Of a stretch of 33,686 nucleotides of DNA, positions 27,056 through 33,686 are shown in pieces. Each line of letters begins with the position of its first letter. Position 1 is the stretch's first letter. The stretch is from Candidatus Nealsoniibacteriota bacterium (GTDB lineage Bacteria; Patescibacteriota; Minisyncoccia; Minisyncoccales; PWPS01): positions 142,328 through 176,013 of the forward strand of contig PWNV01000020.1 in NCBI GenBank assembly GCA_003557645.1. The letters are read 5' to 3'. The position numbers and the translations under genes are program-made. The notes below the pieces were generated by a model. The model was not told the DNA's origin. It searched no databases and saw only the letters and a program-made list of their open reading frames with translations.

Positions 27056-28198
27056 TCAGCTTTCTAAAATTTCTTTAAACACCTTTATCTGTTTTTCTAT
27101 CATCCTTTTTGTGGAAAAGTTTTTGACAGCGTAATTTTTCGCCTTTTCTGCCATTTTTTTTCTCTTCTCCTTGTCTTCTATGGTTTCTATTATTTTTTCA
27201 CTAAACTCTTGATCACTTCTTGCTAGTACAACTTTTCCTTCCGGAAAAAATTCTTCCTGCGCAGGAGATTCAATAGCAACTACTGGAGTATTTGCAAGCA
27301 TCGCCTCCATGACAACCAATCCCTGAGTTTCTGTTTTAGATGGAAAAGCGAAAATATCACAAGCTCCGTAAACTCTTTGAACTTCTTCCTTTGGAAGGGG
27401 TCCGCAAAAAACAACCATATCTTCAATTCCCATCTTTTTCGCCTTTTCCTTCATCTCTTCAATGTCTCCCGGCCCAGCAAAAAGAATCCTTGCCTTCACG
27501 TTTTTCTTTTTAAAATCCTCTGCCGTATCAAGTAAAATATCCAAATTCTTTTCTTTGGAAATTCTTCCAACGTAGAGCACTGTTGTCACTGCTTTGGGAA
27601 CTCCAAACCTTTCTTGTAGTTCTTTTTTGGAAAACGGTTTTGGAGGAAGCTCTAATCCTGTCGGAATTACATGAACTGGAGTTTTCACTCCATAACTTAA
27701 AAGTTTTTTCTTCATCGCCTCTCCGGGAACCATAACTGCATCAACGTTGTTGCAAAGCTCCTTACTTCTTCTTCTCATGGCATAAGCTCCCATCGTTCCT
27801 GCGTAAATCCTTCCATACTCCTCTATATAGGTGTGATAGAAAAGCACTTTCGGTTTTTTAGATTTCATCATCTGTGTCTCAAAAGCATTAGGAGCCCAAC
27901 TTACCGTATGCAGCCAGTAAACATCAGGATTAAACTCTTCTGCTATTTTTTTTATTTGACTTCTTGCTTTAATTCCAAAAACCCTTTCTTTTTTCTTAAA
28001 AATGCTAGCTGTGACACTCCGAGCAACCGAAGAGAAAGCTACTGGATAATGTTCTTCTCTTGCTTTTCCTTTTTCGTAAGAAGGAGAGATAATTCTCATC
28101 TCGTGCCCTCTTTTCGTAAATCCGTCAATAGAAGTATTAACAGAGACGGTAACTCCGTTTAATAAGGGATAAGTTAGCGAAGATATTAGTATTTTCAT
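27056..28198 (-). CDS. Glycosyltransferase family 4 (GT-B)
   Basis: YPLLNGVTVSVNTSIDGFTKRGHEMRIISPSY, LYVGRISKEKNLDILLDTAEDF, VFCGPLPKEEVQRVYGACDIFAFPSKTETQGLVVMEAMLANTPVVAI. Confidence 0.93.
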   Translation of the reverse strand: MKILISSLTYPLLNGVTVSVNTSIDGFTKRGHEMRIISPSYEKGKAREEHYPVAFSSVARSVTASIFKKKERVFGIKARSQIKKIAEEFNPDVYWLHTVSWAPNAFETQMMKSKKPKVLFYHTYIEEYGRIYAGTMGAYAMRRRSKELCNNVDAVMVPGEAMKKKLLSYGVKTPVHVIPTGLELPPKPFSKKELQERFGVPKAVTTVLYVGRISKEKNLDILLDTAEDFKKKNVKARILFAGPGDIEEMKEKAKKMGIEDMVVFCGPLPKEEVQRVYGACDIFAFPSKTETQGLVVMEAMLANTPVVAIESPAQEEFFPEGKVVLARSDQEFSEKIIETIEDKEKRKKMAEKAKNYAVKNFSTKRMIEKQIKVFKEILES

Positions 28199-28240
28199 TT
28201 TTTTCTCTTTATATAATAAGCTTGATTATTATTCTATCAC

Positions 28241-28270
28241 ATAAAAAAGAAACCGGCTAAAAATTGCCGG
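28241..28270 (-). terminator. Intrinsic terminator overlapping the stop codon of the 28257-28724 gene
   Basis: Minus strand CCGGC-AATTTTTA-GCCGG followed by TTTCTTTTTT; stop TAG lies at the loop/stem edge. Confidence 0.7.
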
Positions 28271-28724
28271 CCTTTTCTAATTTCTTAGCCTCTCTTTTCG
28301 CGTATTTAATATTTTTATTTATTTCGTGGAAACTGTCCACTTCTTCCTTGAATATTTTTTCAAGAAATATTATTATCTCCACTTTCGTGTATAAATTTCC
28401 AAAGGCTTTGTGCCATTCTCTGTGAATCTTTTTGGGAAAAGATATCATTATCTTTCCTCCACGACTCTTGGGTTTTATATGGTGCCTGTCATAAAGAGGA
28501 GATATCTTGAAGGTATCATCTTCCCACAATTCATAAATATCTTCGAGAAGAACGATGCCTCCGTTGTTCTTTTTTTCAACCATCAAATCAACAATTTCTT
28601 CGGCAAAAGAAAGAGCTGTGTTTTTACAAACTATTTTATTTGCAAAAACTACGCGTAGTGCGTTCTGAAACGCATAAGGCTTATTTTCAAGGAACGGAGA
28701 ACTCAGCTCATGTAACTGATTCAA
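28257..28724 (-). CDS. HNH-like small protein
   Basis: DRHHIKPKSRGGKIMISFPKKIHREWHKAFGNLYTKVE. Confidence 0.6.
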   Translation of the reverse strand: MNQLHELSSPFLENKPYAFQNALRVVFANKIVCKNTALSFAEEIVDLMVEKKNNGGIVLLEDIYELWEDDTFKISPLYDRHHIKPKSRGGKIMISFPKKIHREWHKAFGNLYTKVEIIIFLEKIFKEEVDSFHEINKNIKYAKREAKKLEKAGNF

Positions 28725-28759
28725 GAATCTTCCCTCCTTTTCTTGTTACTAATATAATA

Positions 28760-29896
28760 CTAAATTTCTTCTATTTTACAATAATAGCTCGTTGGTTCTT
28801 CTTCTACGTGTCCCTGGAACCCCTGACTATCAATGCAGTAATAATCCTTGTCTCTACTACAAAGAGCAGCCCAGGTGGCGTAGTCATCTCCATTAGAAGA
28901 GATTTCTATTCTGTACTCGCCATAATCTTTATATGTAGAACTACACTCTGGAACTCTTTCTTTTATCCAATTCCAATCTTCAGACTCCTCATGATTTTCA
29001 TAACTACCCTCTGTGTTCCGATAATAATTAATGTTCTCTTTTATTTTATTGAAGTGTTCCACAATCTCCTCGTCTATCGCTCTTCTCTCCAGTTCGCTTA
29101 ACATTTCTATTTCTGCTTCTTTCGAAGTTAAAAACTTCTCCGGAGAATTAATAGAGAAGTCTTGATTAAAACTAGAAAGGCTAACTGTTGTTTTTTTGCT
29201 TATAATCCCTTTTTGTGAAATTGAATCCAATTCTTCCAGAACCACCTCTCCTTGCCAAACAACCTCCCTTATGAAATAGTTTCTGTCCACCCAGACACTT
29301 ACCTTCTCTTCCTTAAAAAGAGCATTGTAGGCGTGGAGCTCCATGCCTCTTATCATCTCTCTTCCCTTATATTCTTCCATTTCAAGATAATCTCTAAAAC
29401 CAAGGAAAATTTCTGTCATGTCTTTTTCTGAAATAATTTCAGCAACCCCCTCTCCCTCCTTAAATATCTTGCCTAGATCTTCTTTTTCTTCGATCTTTAT
29501 CCATTTATTTTCAACTCTTTTCACCTCCTCTTTTACCGCTCCCCAGAAAGGAACCGTAACAACGTTAATATATAAATCGTCTTCTTCTTTAATCATATTA
29601 ACTCGAAGATCAAAAGACGTTCCTTTAGAAAAATAATTGACTGCGTATTCTCCTTTCACCCTTTCCTTCTCAAGATCAATATCCATAACTCCAGAAAAAA
29701 CACCCTCAACGGGGGAAATGTCTCCATACTTAAAAGAAGTGTTGATATCACTTCGAAAAGAGCTAACTTGGAAAGTGTTCTCTACCGCCTTTTTGAATCC
29801 TTTCTCAGGGTCAATTTCTTCTTCTGCAAAAAAGTAGGTCCAAGCAAAAAAAGCCAGCAATAACACCGAAACTATGGTTAAATAATTTTTCCACAT
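28760..29896 (-). CDS. Membrane-anchored protein with LolA/LppX-like region and pilin-like C-terminus (start taken as Met19 of the listed ORF)
   Basis: MWKNYLTIVSVLLLAFFAWTYFF anchor; beta-rich FKYGDISPVEGVFSGVMDID...; C-terminal YATWAALCSRDKDYYCIDSQGFQGHVEE resembles type IV pilin C-termini. Confidence 0.6.
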   Translation of the reverse strand: MWKNYLTIVSVLLLAFFAWTYFFAEEEIDPEKGFKKAVENTFQVSSFRSDINTSFKYGDISPVEGVFSGVMDIDLEKERVKGEYAVNYFSKGTSFDLRVNMIKEEDDLYINVVTVPFWGAVKEEVKRVENKWIKIEEKEDLGKIFKEGEGVAEIISEKDMTEIFLGFRDYLEMEEYKGREMIRGMELHAYNALFKEEKVSVWVDRNYFIREVVWQGEVVLEELDSISQKGIISKKTTVSLSSFNQDFSINSPEKFLTSKEAEIEMLSELERRAIDEEIVEHFNKIKENINYYRNTEGSYENHEESEDWNWIKERVPECSSTYKDYGEYRIEISSNGDDYATWAALCSRDKDYYCIDSQGFQGHVEEEPTSYYCKIEEI

Positions 29897-29921
29897 AACA
29901 TCGCATATTATACTAGTTTTA

Positions 29922-29950
29922 TTGTAATAAGGAAAGCATCTGATTGTCAA
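29922..29950 (-). promoter_or_regulatory. Candidate divergent promoter sharing its -35 with the plus-strand promoter
   Basis: Minus strand TTGACA (29945-29950)-N17-TTACAA; an alternative TATAAT lies closer to the start (29907-29912). Confidence 0.4.
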
Positions 29951-29972
29951 AACCAGTAAAAGAAATTATAAT
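29944..29972 (+). promoter_or_regulatory. Near-consensus promoter 6 nt before the ATG (predicted leaderless mRNA)
   Basis: TTGTCA-N17-TATAAT then ctaatc-ATG. Confidence 0.75.
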
Positions 29973-29978
29973 CTAATC

Positions 29979-32180
29979 ATGAAAGACTTAAAGCTTATCT
30001 ATAAAATAGGAATTGCCCTGATACTTCTTTTGCCGATTATAGCATGGCCTCCCCTTTTCTCTCCTCCAGCCTTTGGAAAGGGAATTCTTTTTCGTATCAT
30101 CTTTTCTTTTCTTCTTTTCCTCTTTCTCTATGAGGGGTTTTTAAAGGAAAAGGGAAGCATTTTTAGAAACATCATTGGGAAGATAAGGTCAAAAAAAGAT
30201 ATCTTCTTTTTTTCTCCGCTTCTCCTTCTTTTTTTCCTTTCTTTGTCCGTTCTTTTTTCCGTAGATCCTTTTTACAGTCTCTTTGGGAGTCCCGCTCGAG
30301 GAGGCGGCTTTGTAACTTTTGCTCTTCTTATCGTTCTCGCTTACTTTCTTTTCTTTCTTTTAAAGAAAGAAGATTGGAAGTTTGTGTGGAACATTTCTTT
30401 TGCTGTAGCAGCAGTAGCTTGTGTCGCCGCTATTTTTCAATGGCAAGGCCTTTTTGAAGATATCATTGTTGAATCATCAAGACGCCCTTTTTCCTTTTTC
30501 GGAAACCCAACCGTTCTCGGATCCTATCTTGCGACCCTTGTCTTCCCTCTTCTTGGATTTGCAATAAATGAAAGAAAAAAGAAAACGAAAAGTATTTATT
30601 TTCTTTTGCTTTTTTTAATAATTTTTTTTGTTCTCCTAACCTACACTCGTGCTGCCTTTTTAGGTATTTTTATAGGTTCCCTTTACTTCTTCATTTTATT
30701 CCCAAAAAAGGAAAAGATTTCGAAGGTTTTGCGTCCGATAGGGCTTGTCCTTATCTCGTTTTCCCTCTTTTTCGTTTACTACGTAAATACCGCATCTCTC
30801 CCTTCTTTTATAGAAGAAAACAGAACACTTTCTGGCTTTGTAAATAGACTGGACACAGAAAGAGCGTTAGAAGACCCACGCATAGGTGGTATTATCACTG
30901 GGTGGGAAGCAATAAAAGAAAGACCCTTCACTGGTTACGGCCCAGAAAACTTCTCTTACGCATACAGTCGCCATTACGATCCAGAAACCCCCCATATTCA
31001 TGCCGGCAGATATTGGGATAAAGCGCATAATCTTTTTATAGAGATTGGCGTTTGGGGAGGTTTCCCTGCCCTACTTTCTTTTCTTTTCATAATCCTTCTA
31101 GCGTTTCGTGCTCTTTCTCGAGAAAAGAAAGCAGAAAACCACTCTTTGCAAGCAGCTTTAATTGCTTTTTCTGTAGCAAACTTTTTCACTGTTGATGTCT
31201 TTTCTCTCTATCTTTTGTTCTTCCTCCTTATAGCATACATCTTTTCTCTTTGTTACAAAGAAGAAGAGGTTAACATGAAAAAAGAACTTGCAAAAAGGGA
31301 AGCTTACCGTGGGTATAAGAATCTCTTTCTTGGGATATCTCTGCCTTTACTTTTTATTTTTATATATACTTTTAATATTACCCCCCTTACGGCAAATCGA
31401 GACGCTAACTTAGCAGAAAGGCACAGAAACGCGAGAAGATGCGATCAAGCGATAGAAATGATAGAAAAAGCAACACAAAAAAATTCTGTGATAAACTCTT
31501 ATCTTCTCGCTAATAAAGCATATATCTTAGAAAGATGCCTTGATGATGGAGAAGAAAAAACAGAACGAATTTACAATGTAGTTAAAAAAGTGATAGAGAT
31601 AAGGCCGTCTACTCTGAGAGGATGGGAGTCCCTAGGAGCAGCGAAAATAGCATTATTTGAATACAGAAAAGACGAAGAATTGCTTCTTGGGGCATTAGAA
31701 GCTTATTCAAAAGCTGCTGAAATGAATCCCAAAAGATACTATCATCACAAAAATAAAGCATCACTCCAAATTAGGATAGAAGATTATGCGGGTGCTCTTG
31801 AAACTGCTCTAACTTGTCTGGAGATAAGAGATGTAAGTGATTGTTACTTCTATGCAGGAATCTCTAAAGCTGCTCTAGGAGAAGATGGAGAAGAGATGAT
31901 AGAAAAAGCCAAAAAGGCGGGCTACGACACTGATTCCGTTAACTCTCTAAACGCCCTTCTCTCTTCTTATATCTCTGCAAAAAGATATGAAAAAACAGTT
32001 CCTATCTACAAAAAGCTTATCGAAAAAGATCCCGAAGAAATGCAGTACCGCTCTTCCCTTGCTACGGTATATCGGGAGATTGGAGAATATCAAAAAGCGA
32101 GAGAGGAGGCCTTAAAAATACTAGAAATAAGTCCTGGATCAATTTTAATTATAGAAGAGTTCCTTCAAACGCTTCCCTAA
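29979..32180 (+). CDS. O-antigen ligase/polymerase (Wzy/WaaL-like) with C-terminal TPR repeats
   Basis: Multi-TM N-terminus, FGNPTVLGSYLA, GITGWEAIKERPFTGYGPENFSYAYSRHY...HAGRYWDKAHNLFIEIGVWGG; C-terminal TPR-like helices. Confidence 0.9.
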   Translation: MKDLKLIYKIGIALILLLPIIAWPPLFSPPAFGKGILFRIIFSFLLFLFLYEGFLKEKGSIFRNIIGKIRSKKDIFFFSPLLLLFFLSLSVLFSVDPFYSLFGSPARGGGFVTFALLIVLAYFLFFLLKKEDWKFVWNISFAVAAVACVAAIFQWQGLFEDIIVESSRRPFSFFGNPTVLGSYLATLVFPLLGFAINERKKKTKSIYFLLLFLIIFFVLLTYTRAAFLGIFIGSLYFFILFPKKEKISKVLRPIGLVLISFSLFFVYYVNTASLPSFIEENRTLSGFVNRLDTERALEDPRIGGIITGWEAIKERPFTGYGPENFSYAYSRHYDPETPHIHAGRYWDKAHNLFIEIGVWGGFPALLSFLFIILLAFRALSREKKAENHSLQAALIAFSVANFFTVDVFSLYLLFFLLIAYIFSLCYKEEEVNMKKELAKREAYRGYKNLFLGISLPLLFIFIYTFNITPLTANRDANLAERHRNARRCDQAIEMIEKATQKNSVINSYLLANKAYILERCLDDGEEKTERIYNVVKKVIEIRPSTLRGWESLGAAKIALFEYRKDEELLLGALEAYSKAAEMNPKRYYHHKNKASLQIRIEDYAGALETALTCLEIRDVSDCYFYAGISKAALGEDGEEMIEKAKKAGYDTDSVNSLNALLSSYISAKRYEKTVPIYKKLIEKDPEEMQYRSSLATVYREIGEYQKAREEALKILEISPGSILIIEEFLQTLP

Positions 32181-32788
32181 GGGGTTCTGGCCAGTGTAAA
32201 ACCCCACACCTTTTCTGCGCCCTCCTCCTTCATTTTTCTGGCATGCTTTTTAAGCGTTTCTCCGCTTATCCACGTGTCATCAATAAGAACTACTTGCTTT
32301 CCCCCACTTTCCATAATTTCTTTTTTGAAGATTTGAGAAAGATTTTTTGCAATCTCTTCACCGTAATTAAACTTTTTCTTCTCTTTGGGAATAAAAGAAA
32401 TCGTAGTTTCTTTATCTAATAAAAACGATAAAAACTCGGAAAATCTTTCTTTGTTCGTTTTCATGCAATAAACTCCACTTTCTAACATTTCCTGATAAAT
32501 ACCAACAAGCTGATCTTCTTTTGCCTCCCGAATTAATTTCTTGACTATACCCTCGTAATCCCAAAAATTAATAAGACCATCCAACCCCTTGTCACGGCAC
32601 GTTTTATGTTTTTTCCCTAAAAAAGCTGCTTCCTGACAAGAAGGGCAGATGAAATTTGCCTCAGACATAAAAAGATTGCACTCCGTACAAAGATATCTCC
32701 CCTCTTTACCACAACTAACACAAAACTTTGGAAACAAGATATCTAAAATCGTCTCTGCAATTTTTCTATACTGCTCTTTGTAGCCCAT
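32177..32788 (-). CDS. ComF family / phosphoribosyltransferase-like protein
   Basis: LFPKFCVSCGKEGRYLCTEC ... CPSC zinc-binding N-terminus and PRTase motif VVLIDDTWISGETLKKHARKMKEEGAEKVWGFTLART. Confidence 0.85.
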   Translation of the reverse strand: MGYKEQYRKIAETILDILFPKFCVSCGKEGRYLCTECNLFMSEANFICPSCQEAAFLGKKHKTCRDKGLDGLINFWDYEGIVKKLIREAKEDQLVGIYQEMLESGVYCMKTNKERFSEFLSFLLDKETTISFIPKEKKKFNYGEEIAKNLSQIFKKEIMESGGKQVVLIDDTWISGETLKKHARKMKEEGAEKVWGFTLARTP

Positions 32789-32794
32789 TTACCT

Positions 32795-33686
32795 TTAAAG
32801 AATTTTTTCGTCTATTTTTCTTTGATTTCTCTCTTTTGCTTGCTCTATTCTCTCTATAATCTTATCAATGGCATCTCTTATCTCCTCCTTGTCTTTCGCC
32901 TGTTCTTGAAGAAGAAGCATCGTTTGCATCATCGTTTCTAATCTCTTTTTCTGTGAAATTAGTTTTTCTTTCTGCCTCTCAAACTCTAAAACCTCTTGCA
33001 ACTCTTCTTCTAGTTTTTCTTCTTCCTCCTTTATCCTTTCGCTTAAATTTTCAGCTCTCTCAATCAGGGAGTGCAAAATTTCTTCTGCCACTTCTTTTAC
33101 TTTTTCAATTTGAAGAAAAGAAAGAAGATTTTCCTTAATGTTGTTTACTCTTTTTTGACGACTACGTAGATTTTCCAATTCTCTTTCCACTTCTAGAGAA
33201 CTTCTTCTTGGTGCTTTTTCTTTCTCCTCTTTCTCCTCTTCTTGTATCTCTTCTTCTTTTTCTGATTCTTTTGGCGAAGAAGCTGTTGCTCCCCCTCCTC
33301 CTCCACCACCTCCTGACCTTACCACCTTTCTTTTAAAGTTAGCTGTTATATTTTTGTCATCTTCCATGACTATAGCAACTGATTTTTCCGAACTCGAAAG
33401 ATTACCTGTCCACTTATCAAACTCCCAGTCGGAGGCTGGAGTGGCAGTAAGCTCAACCTCTTCGCCGTCTATATAAGAATGCTCTCCTTCTTTGGGGCTG
33501 GTTTCTCCTTCTCCGATAATTTCTATTACAAGATTATACTCCTCAAGAACGTTTACTTTTGTAACAGAAGATGTAACCTCTTCATAAGTAGCGGTAACTT
33601 CATAACTCCCCACTTCTGTTTTCTGAAAAAGCCCTTCTTCGTTTGCGTTGCTCCAAGTAAAATCTGTCTCATTATCGGTAATTAAA
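32795..33686 (-). CDS. Surface protein fragment: Ig-like/Big-type segment, InlB_B-type repeat, Gly-rich linker, charged coiled coil; truncated by window edge
   Basis: Frame stays open past the listed GTG start to the edge (...TDFTWSNANEEGLFQKTEVGSYEVTATYEE); GEGETSPKEGEHSYIDGEEVELTATPASDWEFDKWTGNLSS..ITANFKRK; SGGGGGGGGA. Confidence 0.8.
   Translation of the reverse strand, partial: LITDNETDFTWSNANEEGLFQKTEVGSYEVTATYEEVTSSVTKVNVLEEYNLVIEIIGEGETSPKEGEHSYIDGEEVELTATPASDWEFDKWTGNLSSSEKSVAIVMEDDKNITANFKRKVVRSGGGGGGGGATASSPKESEKEEEIQEEEKEEKEKAPRRSSLEVERELENLRSRQKRVNNIKENLLSFLQIEKVKEVAEEILHSLIERAENLSERIKEEEEKLEEELQEVLEFERQKEKLISQKKRLETMMQTMLLLQEQAKDKEEIRDAIDKIIERIEQAKERNQRKIDEKIL

Noticed and set aside
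28640-29101. 153-aa plus-strand ORF
   Set aside because: Antisense to the pilin-like gene and HNH-like gene start; low-complexity hydrophobic translation, no recognisable motif.
32175-32184. CCCTAAGGGG as another stop-in-loop terminator at the convergent junction
   Set aside because: Stem is only about 3-4 bp and no T-tract follows on either strand.
33294-33316. CCT/CCA-rich microsatellite-like tract
   Set aside because: Encodes the poly-Gly linker of the surface protein; not an independent repeat element.
1-33686. CRISPR arrays, tRNA/rRNA genes, insertion sequences
   Set aside because: Scanning intergenic regions by eye revealed no regularly spaced repeats, cloverleaf-like sequences with conserved TTCGAATC-type arms, or transposase ORFs; nearly all DNA is accounted for by the listed CDSs.

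Overview
This is an AT-rich, gene-dense bacterial chromosomal segment. Its gene content and style suggest a Candidate Phyla Radiation / Patescibacteria-type genome; that placement is inference. Almost all genes are on the minus strand. The left edge has the 3' part of a glyS-type glycyl-tRNA synthetase, a membrane-anchored thioredoxin-like protein, a small unknown gene with a 42-bp tandem duplication at its 3' end, and efp with an Arg-tipped loop. Next is a very tightly packed seven-gene minus-strand run (11310 down to 2763): sigma-region-4/HARE-HTH regulator, large membrane protein, VirD4/TraG-like ATPase with a C-terminal zinc ribbon, pgk with a divergent substrate motif, RecJ/DHH phosphoesterase, RNase HI and an Upf1-like SF1 helicase. 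Then come secF, secD, secA, hpf and murB. The right half is an envelope/polysaccharide region: LPG-synthase-like flippase, secreted HExxH protease, Wzz-like protein, DUF218 protein, sugar transferase, two GT4 glycosyltransferases and an O-antigen-ligase/TPR protein. It also holds several small zinc-binding or HNH-like unknowns, a LolA-like/pilin-like chimera, a ComF-like protein and a truncated surface protein. The most unusual signal is the ~215-bp gap upstream of murB (17557-17768). It contains two consecutive units on the minus strand, each made of a canonical promoter, a ~50-nt transcript and an intrinsic terminator. The two predicted transcripts carry 8-nt and 9-nt perfectly complementary segments in pseudoknot/kissing order. 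This suggests a tandem sRNA pair or an undescribed attenuator controlling murB. No tRNA, rRNA, CRISPR array or insertion sequence was recognised. All family assignments are from reading the translations; no search was run.
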